Positions 32,760-45,945 of a DNA stretch of 64,000 bases are shown here, in pieces (within the stretch, counting starts at the first letter, position 1; each line of letters begins with the position of its first letter). The stretch is from positions 132,535,241 to 132,599,240 of the forward strand of contig OY282559.1 in the NCBI GenBank assembly GCA_958295665.1. The letters run 5' to 3'. The stretch comes from Tipula vernalis (taxonomy: Eukaryota > Arthropoda > Insecta > Diptera > Tipulidae). Made by a program: the position numbers and the translations under genes. The notes under the pieces were generated by a model. That model ran no database searches. It saw only the letters and a program-made list of their open reading frames with translations, and had not been told where the DNA came from.

Positions 32760-35700
32760 CAAAATTTTATTTTTTTTAGTTATGTCTCTTTCGTTATGGA
32801 AACTGATTTAGAAAATTGAGCAAATTGAACCTGTAATTCATAAGTTAACAACATGCGTATCACTTAAATTTTATGAAATAATTTTATAATTATTGTTGCC
32901 CAAAATATTTTGATATTCAAATTTTGCTCAGTTTTAATTTAAATTACTTCAGTAAATATGTTTTACGTTGAGCAAAACTTAAAGAAATTATATTAATTAT
33001 AATTATATTGACCAATTACAAAATTTGAGCAATAAATTTTCAATCAAATCCAGCTAACGTTATGCCTTCTTTATGTTTCTTTAATTCGATATAATTAATT
33101 TTGAAGTATCAAGCGAGATTTTGATTCTCGGTTTCATCTCTATTTCAAATTTAAAAATACATATTTAGTACATATTTTTTTATAAAATCATTTTGTTAAT
33201 ACTGTTGCTCAAAATGTTTGAGTTTGCTCAGTTTAGATTTAAAGTTTTAATTGACGATTACTTAAATAATTCTTTCACATAAAGCAGCATATTGATAATG
33301 ATCACATTAAATGTGTAGGTGATGTGACTTTATTTTGAGCTACTTAATATTTACACATTTTTCTTAGAAAATGAGCCACAATTTAAACTAATTGTATTAA
33401 TGTACAATAATGAGACATGCTAATAACTGATTTGAGCAATTTAAAAGTTTTCAGTCAATAATTTGTTGAGATTATCGTCAAAAGGGGCAATATTTAAAAC
33501 GAAGCAATTATAAATATTTTGCTCTTTTACTAATTATGTACAACTCAAAATAGTGCTCTAACATTTTATAGGTTTGGAAATTTTAAAAATTGAGCAACAT
33601 ACTGAAAAATTAAATTACAAATGCATTTAGTCAAATAATCTTTCGTGAACCCGAAAAACTTGTCATTTTGAGCAACAATTATGTTCATAGGAATTAAGTC
33701 ACTCCTTCCTGTTATTAAAACGATGACCCATTGAATTTATTTAAACTTTTCGATATTTTCAGAAAATGTAATTTGACCAATAACTAATAAAACCGAGCTA
33801 ATGTTTAAATATACCAATTGGTAATTTCAGTAATCCTTCTTCTTTTATTCCTTCTTCCTGCTTCATTAATTTGTCATAATTTCCGCTTAGTTATATGTCA
33901 AAGCTAATCTTGATTATTTAACTAAAACCAATGTTCAAGTGAGTTTTGCTGCTCTATTTCATCTCTATTGGGACTAGTTTAGAAGATTGAGCAATACAAA
34001 CTTTAAAAGTTTATTTTAATCTGCAGTTCAAATTTACATATTTAGTGTTTATAGTTTAAATTTTATAGAATCATTTTATTATTACTGTTGCTCAAAATGT
34101 TTAAGTTTGCTCAGTTTAGATTTAAAGTTTTAATTGAAGATTACTTAAATAATTCTTTCACATAAAGCAGCATATTGATAACGAGCACATTACATGTGTG
34201 GGTGATGTGACAATATTTCTTGTGCTGCTTACTATTTACATTTTTTTTTGTAGAAAATGAGCCAAAATTTAAACTAATGGTATTAATGTGCAATAATGGT
34301 ACACGCTGATAACTGATTCAACTGATTTGAGCAACTTAAAAATTTGTTAAGATTATCGTCAAAAGGGGCAACAATTAAAACTAAGCAATTTTGTGTTTTC
34401 TGAATGTTTTTGCTGTTTTACTAATTATGTACAACTCAAAATAGTTCTCTAACATTTTATAGGCTTGAAAATTTTAAAAATTGAGCAACTTACTAAAAAA
34501 TTACGAATAGCGTTTAGTCATATAACCTTACGTGAAGCCGCAAAACTACAAAATGTGAACTTGAAAAACTTATAATTTTGAGCAACAATTATGTTCATAA
34601 GAATTAAGTCACTCCACCCTGTTATTAAAATCCACTGAATTTATTTAAACTTTTTGATGTTTTCAGAAAATGTAATTTGACCAACAATTAATAAAACTGA
34701 GCTAATGTTTAAATATACCAATTGGTAATTTCAGTAATCCTTCTTCTTTTATTCCTTATTCTTGCTTCTCTAATTTGTCATAATTTCCGCTTAATTATAT
34801 GTCAAAGTTAATCTTGATTATTTATCTAAAACCAAGTGATCAAGTGAGTTTTGCTGCTCTATTAATTTTATAAAATCATTTTATTATTACTGTTGCTCAA
34901 ACTGTTTAAGCTTCTAATGTTTAAATATTCAATTTTCGTTCAGTTTAAATTAAATGTTTTAAATGACGATTACATACTTAGATAATTCTTTCATATCAAT
35001 CAACATATTGATAAGCAGCACATTAAATGTGAAGGTGAAGTGACTTTATTTTAAGCTACTTAATACAGATTATTGCAAAATTTTATTTTTTGTAGTTATG
35101 TGTCTTTCGTTATGGACACTGATTTAGAAAATTGAGTAGCTCAAAATTGAAAACTTTATTTGAACCTATAATTCATAAGTTAACAACATACGTATCACTT
35201 AAATTTTATTAAATAATTTTATAATTATTGTTGCTCATACTATTTTGATATTCAAATTTTGCTCAGTTTTAATTTAAATTACAAAATATGAACAATAAAT
35301 TTTAAATCAAATCCAGCTAACATTATTTCTTCTTTCTGTTTCTTTAATTTGACATAATTAATTTTGAAATATGTGACGAATCTAATATTGGATATTTAGC
35401 TAAAATTACGTGATCAAGCGAGATTTTGAATCTCGGTTTCATCTCTATTTCAAATTTTAAAATACATATTTAGTAAATATTTTTTTTATAAAATCATTTT
35501 GTTAATACTGTTGCTCTAAATATTTGAGTTTGCTCAGTTTAGATTTAAAGTTTTAGTTGAAGATTTCTTAAATAATTCTTTCACATCTAGCAGCATATTG
35601 ATAACGAGCACAATAAATGTGTAGGTGATGTAACTTTATTTTGAGCTACTTAATATTTACACATTTTTCTTAGAAAATGAGCCACAATTTAAACTAATTG

Positions 35701-38070
35701 TATTAATGTACAATAATGAGACACGCTGATAACTGATTCATCTGATTTGACCAATTTAAAAGTTTTTACTGAATAATGAGCAACTTACTGAAAAATTAAA
35801 TTTCGAATGCCTTTAGCCATATGTATAATCTTTCGTGAACCCGAAAAACTACAGTATGTGAACTCGAAAAACTTATAATTTTAAGCAACAATTATGTTCA
35901 TATGAATTAAGTCACTCATTCCTGTTATTAAAACGATGACCCACTGAATTTATTTAAACTTTTCAATATTTTCAGAAAATGTAATTTGACCAACAATTAA
36001 TAAAACCGAGCTAATATTTAAATATACCAATTGGTAATTTTAGTAATCCTTCTTCTTTTATTCCTTCTTCCTACTTGTCTAATTTGTCATAATTTCCGCT
36101 TAATTATATGTCGTAGCTAATCTTGATTATTTAACTAAAACCAAATGATCAAGTGAGTTTTGATGCTCTATTTCAACTCTATTGGGACTAGTATAGAATA
36201 TTGAGCAATACCAACTTTAAAAGTTTATTGTAATCTGCAGTTCAAATTTACATATTTAATGGGTATAGTTTAAATTTTATAAAATCATTTTATTATTACT
36301 ATTGCTCAAAATGTTTAAGCTTCTAATGTTTAAATATTCAATTTTCGTTCAGTTTAAATTTAAAGTTTTTGACGATTACTTAGATAATTCTTTCATATCA
36401 ATCAACATATTGATAAGCAGCACATTAAATGTGTGACAATGAACCATAATTTAAACTAATGGTATTAATGTACAATAATGAGATACACCGATAACTTATT
36501 CAACTGGTTTGATCAACTTAAACAGTTTGAGCGAATAATTTGTTTAGATTATCGTCAAAAGGGGCAATACATAAAACTGAGCAATTTTATATTTTCTGGA
36601 GGTTTATAAATATCTTGCTCTTTTATTAACTATGCACAACTCAAGATACTTAAAGTTTCTAACATTTTATAATCTTGACGCTTTTAACATTTTGTTTTAA
36701 ATGAAAACTGATAAATTATGAATGCCATTTAGTCATATGATCTTATCTTATTTTTTTATTATATTTTTATTTTGGATTATTTTTTTAAAAACTCAAAAAA
36801 CTTACAATGTTGGGCAACGACTATGTTCATAAGGATTAAGCCCTGATATTTAAACGATGGTTAAGTGAGCCAATTTCTCTTAATTTTAAAATATGTTTTG
36901 GAGCTTAACTAGAATCGTGTGATCAAGCGAGATTTTGTTGTTCAGTTTCATCTCTATTGGGAATATTGATCAACGCAAAATGAAAAACTTTATTTTAATA
37001 CGTAGCACAAATGAACATATTTAATGTGTATAAGTTAAATTTTACGAAATCATTTTTTTAATTTTTGTTACTCAGAATGTACAAGCTTCTTATATTTAAA
37101 TAAACAGTTTTTGCTTTTGCATTTAAATTCAACCTTTTAATTGACACTTATTAAAAAATTCTTTCACATTAATCAACATATTGGTAAAGAGCACGTTAAT
37201 ATGTATATGATGTGGCTTTATTTTTAACCATTTAATTGTATTAATTTAAAATATGTAACACGTCGATTACTTATTCGGCTGATTTGAGCACCTTAAAAGT
37301 TTTAAGCGAATAATTGGTTTAGATAAATCGTTAAAATGGACAATGTAAAAAACTGAGCAATTTTGTATTTTCTGGATAACTTTATTTATTATTGTGAGCA
37401 ACTCAGAATAGTTGTAGTTTTCCAATATTTTATAGCTTGTCGCTTTATTGTGTTGTACCCTAATTCGATTAAATTTGTGCCATATAGTTCAAATTTAGCT
37501 TTTTGCAAAGATTTTAAAAATTGAGCAACTTACTGAAAACAACGAAAGGCATTTCGTTGTACAATCTCTGTTTGTTTTGGATTAATTTTTTGTACGAAAC
37601 ATTTTGAGCAACAATATAAATTCGCAAAAAAAAATGTGTTCATAGAAATTAGGTCACTTCCCACTTATTTAATTGTGTTGAGAGAGGTTCTTTTAAGTGA
37701 CAATTAATAGGGCCAATGAACTTATTGAAACTTTTCGTTATTTTCAAGAAGTGCAATATGACCAACAATTAATATAAAACCGACCTAATGTTTAAATTTA
37801 CCAATTGTTAATTTCAGTAGGATTTCTTGGGCTATTCCTTTTCATGCATTTCTTTATACTCGTACAACTACATTTTGAACAACTCATGACTTTCAACTAT
37901 ATATTTTCTCAAACAATCCCTTCTTTTTTTATTCCTTTCTTCTGCTTTTTTAATTTGTCATAAATTCTGTTTAAAGCTAATCTTGATTATTTAACTAAAA
38001 CCAAGTTATGACGTGAGTTTTGATGCGCTGTTTCATTCTATTGGAACTGATTTAAAATATTGAGCAATAC
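32760..38070. repeat. Diverged tandem blocks rich in TTGAGCAA
   Basis: The same blocks recur in order. The core around ACTGTTGCTCAAA followed by GCTCAGTTTAGATTTAAAG and ATAATTCTTTCACAT recurs near 33200, 34085, 34890, 35505, 36298 and, degraded, 37065. A second block, GAAAATGTAATTTGACCAA then ACCAATTGGTAATTTCAGTA, recurs near 33763, 34665, 35965 and 37752. A third, CTTTCGTTATGGA, appears near 32790 and 35100. Unit spacing is uneven (roughly 0.8-1.3 kb), so insertions and deletions followed the tandem duplications. No coding capacity is seen. The word TTGAGCAA, often extended to TTGAGCAAC, recurs throughout. Confidence 0.85.
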
Positions 38071-38252
38071 AAAATTTAAAAGTTTATTTTTATTATATGG
38101 GGCGGGTCATGGACCGGTCCGTTTAGAACTGACACACAAAACTGAAATAGGTGAGATAGTGAAAATAACCATTTAGATAAAATAAATTGGGCAACTTCAA
38201 AATTTTAAACAACTGTGAAATTTTACTTTTAAAGCGATGTCATAATGATAAA

Positions 38253-38631
38253 CTTTGAAGCTGCGTACATGCTATACTTTTCTGGTGAAAAAATGTACAC
38301 CATGAAGTTAGCTGTATGAGTTGAATTATTTCAAAAAGAACAAAAAGTTCACCAGAGTAACCAATTTTAACTAAAAATTTTACTATTTTGCTAACTTCGT
38401 GGTGTATATTTTTTCACCAGAATTGGAGCATGTACGCACCTTCAAGCTGCGTACATGCTATACATTTCTGGTGAAAAAATGTACACCACGAAGTTAGCTG
38501 TATGAGTTGAATTATTTCCAACTAGAACAAAAAGTTCACCAGGGTAACCAATTTTAATTAAAAATTTTACTATTTTGCTAACTTCGTGGTGTACATTTTT
38601 TCACCAGAATTGGAGCATGTACGCACCTTCA
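38253..38631. mobile_element. Head-to-tail dimer of a 186-bp foldback MITE
   Basis: Two units start at GCTGCGTACATGCTATAC (38260 and 38446), period 186 bp. Each unit is itself an inverted repeat: TTCTGGTGAAAAAATGTACA, then GAAGTTAGC on the left, and the complement ending CATGTACGCACCTTCA on the right. The end TGAAGSTGCGTACATGCT is shared at the junction. The two units differ at only a few positions, so the dimer is recent or homogenised. Confidence 0.9.
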
Positions 38632-39795
38632 GGGTTACAATCTTAACCTACTTATTGAGACTTTGTTTTTAGTTTTTAGTTATACTTCTAAGTGTGTTGG
38701 TTTACATCGTTCTCTTTCCAAAATCCTCATGTTTTCCCGAAACTGAATATTCCCATCCACTGTTAGATTGATTAATACTTATTTGGCCACAAATAAAACA
38801 AAATTAAACTTCTTTGTACAATGTCGCTCAAAATCCACAAATTTTATACTACTGAGGTACACCTCATAAAACAGTCCATTTCTCTTGTAAATTTAAAATA
38901 TTTAAATTTGCTCTCCTTTAATGAAGCTCTCATTATTTCCGGCACAGATTTTAGTCTAGATTCAAGTTCTGCTTCCAAATAATGATCATAAATCCCTTAA
39001 CCGCTTCATTTTAAAATAGTCTTATTCGATACAATCTAATGGTATTATGACACCGGCTTGTTTTGCGAGTTAAACAATAAGTATAACAAATTATCGAACG
39101 AATGAGTATACATATACACAATAAAGGGGTAGTATAGATAAATATAAAGGAAAATTCAATAGCTCATTTTAACAGCAGTTATTCTAGACACATTTCTAGT
39201 GAAATCTAAAATCGAATCATGCCACAGAATATTTCAGCGCTTGTTGTATGTTTTTTGACGGCATTTTTGTAATTAATAATTTTTTGTTATGAACAAAAAT
39301 TCATATTATTTGACATTTTTAAATAAAACAATATTGTCTCTTTCTACCTCATATTTCTGTCCTAGTCACTCATTGCTTACTTTTATTGCATTTTTTTCAA
39401 GCAAGCGTCATAATACCATTAGCTACCATATTTAATGGAATTGAGCTGAAATGTTATTGAAGGTTGTATAATTTGAGCTACTTTATGTTGTATAACAAAT
39501 TGCTTGATATGTTTCAGAATATATAATAAATGTATAAATTGAGCAACTGGTTAAATTAACAATTTTTACTTAATTATAATACAATTCTGAATTGTAAATT
39601 AATATATCAATATAATTGTCTTTAATTATTCAACTGATATAAAACTTCAGGGTCACCATTATTAAAAAAAATTATCCGATAATTAGTTTTACAAATACTC
39701 TTGGTGTTACAGTCTACTGAGCAATTTTGAGCAATTATTTGTCTTTACTTTAACCGGCTTCCTGATAATAATTTAGAAATATTTAGCTTGTCGAA
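38632..39795. other. AT-rich DNA with TTGAGCAA/TTGAGCTA words
   Basis: No gene or element ends. TTGAGCTACTT and TTGAGCAACTGG words occur near 39470 and 39537. Confidence 0.4.
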
Positions 39796-39799
39796 ATAT

Positions 39800-40231
39800 T
39801 GTTACGTTTTTGCCTTGTTAATCAAGGTTCTTATCACTGGATTGTGAATAAAACACAGCGAATTTATTTATTTAACACCAAAAATCAAAATAACACAATT
39901 TATTAACAATAATTCACAAAATCAATTTATTTTAATATTCGCACAATTTTACTGATCACTTTTACTTTTTATTTCGCACTAAAACACTTTTTAGATCACT
40001 TTTAAATCCCCACACTGTCGCTTACCAAATACTAATAATCCAGTTCGACTTCGTTCGTCTTTTTATATATAATTAAACAAACCAAACTTCTAGAAATGTC
40101 ATGACTTTTCCAGTAAGAATAGTCTAGAAACATTTAGAACAGTTTTATCATGGAAAATTCCATTTTAGTACAGTAAAACATTGATCTATAAGTTTCACTT
40201 TTTCTATTACACACTAGGTGTCACCACAACA
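39800..40231. mobile_element. Solo LTR, 432 bp, Ty3/gypsy-like
   Basis: Begins TGTTACGTTTTTGCC and ends CACCACAACA (TG...CA with the short inverted ends TGTT/AACA). ATAT flanks it on both sides (39796-39799 and 40232-40235), the 4-bp duplication size typical of Ty3/gypsy. It contains a TATA-like TTTTTATATATAATT (about 40070) and AATAAAAC. No internal coding region is present on either side, so the internal part was lost by LTR-LTR recombination. No partner LTR was seen in the window except the partial copy in the downstream tandem duplication. Confidence 0.8.
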
Positions 40232-42030
40232 ATATTATTTATGTTCAAATTGAGCTATTACTTTAAATTCTGTTAAGAGGTAAACCATAAACAAACGTAA
40301 CAAAAATTAAGTTTTCCATATTTGGTTAGAATTTGAATTGTTGTCATACCTTACATTACTCATTCGTTATATGTGCGTATTTCAAAACAAGGTTCGTGAT
40401 AATTCTTTTGTAAAATATAAAAAGCTTTAAACGGATACGTCAGGGTTATTGCTGGGACAATTTTTCAATTTGTTAAGTTTGAAAAATGATAAGGAATCTT
40501 CTTTATTGGAAAAGTAATTTGTGATTTGACGGTATTGAGCTAATTTTCATTTTCAGTTTCACGTTGCGTTCTTATGAAGAGATTTTATAAATTTAACAAC
40601 TTTATTTTTTAACTCAACCATTTTGAGCAACTACTTTAGTTCTGTGTTTAACCATGTATGCAAGATTATTTTAGGTTATAAAAAAGTTTTTTAAGGTTGA
40701 TTTTAAATTGAGCTACGTTACAACTTTATTTTTTAACTCAACCATATTGGCAACTACTTTTGTTTTCTGTTTAGCCATCTGTGTCGCCGAAGGTAACGCA
40801 TAAATTATTCATTTTAAATAAAGTTTACTAGATATTTGTATATAGGAAAATTAGGTCGATATTTTTAATTTATGCAAACGATTAAATTTATTTTTCCTAA
40901 TTCCATAAAGTAAATGGCGCGCGTTAAGTTTTTTTTTTTGACTAGTTTTGACGCTTACCAATTAGTAATAATCCAATTAGACTTCGTTCGTCTTTTTATA
41001 TCCATATATATGTACAAACCCAACTTCTAGAAATGTCATGACTTTTCCAGTAAGAATAGTCTAGAAACATTGAGAACAGTTTTATCATAGAAAATTCCAT
41101 TTTAGTACAGTAAAACACTGAGCTATTAATTTAACTTATTCTATTACACACTAGGTGTCACCACAACAATATTATTTATGTTCAAATTGAGCTACTACTT
41201 CAAATTCTCTTAAGAGGTAAACCATAAACAAACGTAACAAAAATTAAGTTTTCCATATTTTGTTAGAATTTGAATTGTTGGCATACCTTACATTATTCAT
41301 TCGTAAGATGTGCGTATTTCATAACAAGGCTCGTGATAATTCTTTTGTAACAAATAAAAAGTTTTAAACGGATACATCAGGGTTATTGCTGGGACAATTT
41401 TTCAATTTGTTAAGTTTGAAAAATGTTTAGAAATCTTCTTTATTGGAAAAGAAATTTGTGATTTGACGGTACTGAGCTAATTTTCATTTTCAGATTCACG
41501 TTGCGTTCTTTTGAAGAGATTTTATAAATTTAACAACTTTATTTTTTAACTCAACCGTATTGAGCAACTAATTTTGTTCTGTGTTTAACCATGTCTTCTA
41601 GATTATTTTAGGTTATAAAAAAGTTTTTTAAGGTTGATTTTAAATTGAGCTAAGTTTCTCCGCCTCAGTTTCTAATTTCCAAGGCACATTGTTTTAATTA
41701 GGCAGCCGTACTAAATCAAATCAAGCTAATAATTACCAATCAATTAATTAAAACTTATTTAACCATAATTTATTAGGTTTTGGTTAATGTACAATTTTTT
41801 TTTATTGCTTAAAATTAAAACAACGATTAATCATATAATTTATGTAGGTACATAAAGCAGGCCGACAGTAACCCCATAAATTATCCATTTTAAATAAAGT
41901 TTACTAATTATTTGTATGTAGGAAAATTAGGTCGATATTTTATAATTTATGCAAACGATTAAATTTAATTTTCTTAATTTCATAAAGTAAATGGCGCGCG
42001 TTAATTTTTTTTTTTTTTACTAATTTTGAC
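40018..42030 (+). repeat. Tandem duplication, about 0.93-1.08 kb units, starting inside the solo LTR
   Basis: Unit 1 (about 40018-40951) and unit 2 (about 40952-42030) align from CGCTTACCAA through GACTTCGTTCGTCTTTTTAT, ACACTAGGTGTCACCACAAC and CGGATAC/ATCAGGGTTATTGCT to AAATGGCGCGCGTTAA. The offset is 933 bp at the start. Unit 2 is longer because of different sequence at about 41655-41875. The left breakpoint lies inside the LTR, so the duplication is younger than the LTR insertion. Confidence 0.88.
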
Positions 42031-43950
42031 ATAACACATTTACTCAAATTTCATCTTAACTCTAAATTAACACCTTAAAGTATACCATCAAAAATAAAAA
42101 ATGAAAGCAAACAGTTATATAACATATTTTGCCATTTCATAATAATGCACTAATCATTTCCAGATTTAATGGATCTTGTGTACCCGTTTTTTAACTTGAT
42201 GTAATCCATCGAGAGATTATTTCTATAAGTCTGTGGAAAAATTTGGCTTTTTAATTTTTATTTTTTTTCGATAAATATGCAAATTACAAATTTCTCTGAA
42301 TACTGTAGTTGGTGCTGGTGTACATATACGACAAAAAAAAACTATTTTTATTTCTATTTCACTGGTTTTGTGTAAAATCAGCGAAATTTTAGTTTTTTAG
42401 TTTTTTTGCATAGTCGTTTGTTCGTTTTTTAATAATGCTAAAATGTTGAATATTATATTTGTATTTGTATGACAATGCATAAACGTATTGTTTGGATTAT
42501 TTCTTTTCTTTGGTAAATGGATTTAACTATGATGTATAAAAAATAATGATATTACGTTTAAGCCATGTACCATTAACCTTGGCTGAATGCAAAATTGTTT
42601 TTTGTCATATCAAATAACGATTTGATGAAAGTTTTTTTTTGGTTTTTTTGCCACTAAATAGGCTGACATCACAAAACCAGAGTTAATGAAGTTGATTGGT
42701 TGTGCTTCCCGGATAACATTATTCCGTTTTTTTTAATAGAAGAATCAAACCAAAATCTTTCAAAAAGAGGCACCTAGGCACCTAAATTTCGAAAATTCAT
42801 TCTCATTTTTGTATTACAAAATTATGCAAAAAACGAAATAAAAATTCAAAGTAAGTAATTTCCTTGTACACCCCTTACCCAAACAACAGTTTTTTTTTAT
42901 ATTGAAATTACTTTTTCTTATTAAAAATGAAAGTAAATTAATTTTTTTATTGAATTGTAAGTTTTATGATTTTATTACATAAAAAAAAAAAAAAATTAAA
43001 TTGGTTCGACAATATAACGAACGAATACTAAATATGAAGCGCGCGGCACGGCACATCAACTACGGTAAACAAGCAACCCAAACTTCAATCGTATTTTATA
43101 GATACATAAACAGAGAGTGTCACTGAAATATAAACAAATCTTACAAGTATTCTTGTCACGTTGTTGTATTTGAATTTTTAGTACCTTTTGTGGTTGTTGT
43201 TGTTGTATCTATACATAAATGTATATTTTATCATGTTTATACGTGATTTGATAATAAATTCACCAGTTCGGAAGTAAGGCACACACAAAAGTTCATTAAC
43301 TATATCGGAGACGCACACTGTTGTTATAATCTCTAAAAAGAACTTTCAATTAATTGTGCGCGCTTACTATAAAGCCGAATCTTGTTTTGTACAGTCGTCA
43401 AGGTCGGTCACAAATAGTTGACACATCTTAAATAAAATTTGTTTGCAATGATTAGTCATGCCATCAAATGACATTTCGTTTAAAACTAAAAGTTGTTTTA
43501 TTTATATACGACAAATATGTACATACTTATACGTAATCTTGATGAACACCTTACGAGTGGTTCACACTTAAAACTTTTTTAGTTTTTTTGATTGAATTAA
43601 CAATTAACAGTCGTTAGCAAGGTTTTTATTTTGTGATAAGCGCGCGGTTTGATAATCGCGTGCGGATATAAGCCAGGTTTACTAATGATCGCGAATTTGT
43701 TTTGCGATATCATGCCGCTATTTGAAGATTATAAATTTTTCTAACTAAAACTAACTAGAAGTTAACTAATCTTGGTTTTTTTTCTTGTTTCTTTTTAGGT
43801 GAGTTTAATGGGATCTACCAAATTTATATTTTAGTCAATGGAACAAAGGGGCTAATTAACTTATACTTAAACCTGCTTGGTGATATTTGATTCAAAATAA
43901 GGTGAGAAAATGGAATTTGCTCGATATGTGATTTATATGTAAGTGATCTA
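42031..43950. other. AT-rich non-coding DNA
   Basis: Long T and A runs. A GC-richer patch at 43030-43060 and 43320-43420 has no recognisable signal. No gene is supported. Confidence 0.45.
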
Positions 43951-44272
43951 TGTTTTTATTATTAAATTAAAAAATTGGTTGGAACCAACCGAGGTTCTGT
44001 CTCAATGCCACAAAGAACCCATGGTGCAAACCAGTGATTATTTCCTAAATCGCGAACGCCTTGCTGCAACCTTAATAAACTCAATTAGTTTAGGCGAAGG
44101 CAAAGAAAACAGCTGATCTTCAATAATAGACCTAGAGTCAAATATTTGCAACCTAACCCCGCCGAAACCAGCACAATTGCACAGGAATTGAATGTGAGTC
44201 AGCCCCATGCGCTGGAGGTGTACTTTAAAATGGCCGTAACCAGATCAAGGCTCTCAACTGGTTCCTGACGAG
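43951..44272 (-). pseudogene. 3' end of an I/LOA-like LINE (downstream of the LTR insertion)
   Basis: The minus strand reads LSRQEPVESLDLVTAILKY, then after a frame change FLCNCAGFGGVRLQIFDSRS and LFSLPSPKLIEFIKVAARRS, stopping at 44038. This is the usual ending of I/LOA/R1-type ORF2: a Cys-rich motif, then a short leucine-rich tail. The 3' UTR holds a hairpin GGTTGGTTCCAACC and ends in an AT tail near 43950 (AATTTAATAATAAAAAC on the minus strand). The upstream part continues at 51325 on the other side of the LTR element, joined through the AGAT duplication. Confidence 0.8.
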
Positions 44273-44276
44273 AGAT

Positions 44277-45945
44277 TGTAACGGGTTTTAAAAAAAAAAA
44301 TTCAAATAAATAAAGATAACACAGGAATAAATTTTTTTTGGTTTAGTATTTTATATAACACATTATAATCCTTAAAAAAAAATATTTATCTAATACAAAC
44401 TAGCATATGAAAAAATAATTATAATAACAAAAAAAATTATTAATTAAATAATTTAAGTAAGATACAAAAAAATGAAACTATTGTATAATTAATAGTTATG
44501 AAAAGAAAGAACAATGAATCCTGTGATCCGATGGTTTTTCAGTTTCCAGAATTTAGTAACCATCAAATAACCTATGAAAAGAATGAAAAAAAAATGTGTT
44601 AAATTTGAAATAAAAGAAAATATTCTTTCCTAATAAAAAAAAGACACAAAAAGAAAATTCTTTCTTCCACCTTGAAATTATTCATTTTTATGACATGGGT
44701 CAAAACTGTATTTAATTGGGCGCCATCTTCGATTAAGAAGAAAAAAACAACCCGTCACGTGTTTCTTTTTATCCTGGCACGGTACTCTAAAAGCTCTATG
44801 AGAACCCAAGGGCGTGGGGTATTGAATAATTTCAAAGCTAGAAAATAAAAAAAAACTAATCTCAACTATGTATATTTTGCTATAATTCAGGAAACCAAAA
44901 AAAAATATTATGAAATTAAATATGTATGTATATAGGATAATATAGGATCGAAACAAATTTATCTGCTTACCACATGTACGCTTTCCGTTCTTGGACCGTT
45001 ATCATTTAAATCACCTGACTTGGAACAAAACAAAATTTCCCTGGACTAACTGTTTACTCCGTTAACCATCTGTATGACCTTTCTTATTGTGGCACGAAAA
45101 AAAAACTCCAGCTATTCGTCCAAATCAGCTCACACGTACAAAAAAAATTAATAACACCACTCAAAAAAACTACAAACTAATTTTAGCTTGATCCAAATAA
45201 AACTAGGAATGGCATAAACTTAGATGGTATCAAAGTAGTAACGGAAAAAAATTTGTTCAAATTAACACAAAAAAAATCCTTTGAACCAAACTAAGTGCAA
45301 CAACAAATAAATTTTCAATATTCACTAAATATATATATATTGTTATACACGAGTATGTCTCTCGGCTTTATATAGATTATAAGTCATTATATACTTATAA
45401 TACAAAAATCCACATACTTTAAAATAATCACTTATATCAAAAAAAAATTTATATTTACGTAATATTCAGCTAGCTGAAATGCGACGATCCAAAAAACTCC
45501 AAGTCCAAAAAAAAACAATCCAATTGTAGTTTTTATCCAGCCATCCAGTAACTTTTCCAATTTTGTTTTTGATGTTGCTTGTCCAACGTCTCCGGTCCAA
45601 AAAAAACTTTATCAAATTTATTCCACTCGATCATTATCAAAAAAAAATATTCCATCTCCAACTTCTCTCCTCCTCACTGGTACATCTCTTCTCATCATCA
45701 ATCTGCTTTGTGCCATGCACTCTCATACACGCTCACATATTGATAAGCAAAATCAATTTATTGGAAAGGTTAGGGGAAATGGTTTATGAAATAATAACAA
45801 AATAAAGATTTAAATATAAAATAAAAAAAATTGAGAAAATGTTCAATACCCAAAATAAAAATAAAATTTAATCAGGGATATTTCACCCAGCAAATGTGTT
45901 CCGCCACGCTCACGTTATTCCCATAAAATTTTCAAAATTGTTACA
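44277..45945 (-). repeat. 3' LTR (left copy)
   Basis: 1,669 bp, TG...CA. On the coding strand a TATA-type TATATAAAG lies at 45366-45374. It also contains GGGCGCCATCTTC at 44718-44730, whose complement fits the insect CTCF core AGRKGGCGC. Short frames within it (44678-44956, 45563-45805) are repeated identically in the other LTR and are not thought to be genes. Confidence 0.95.
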
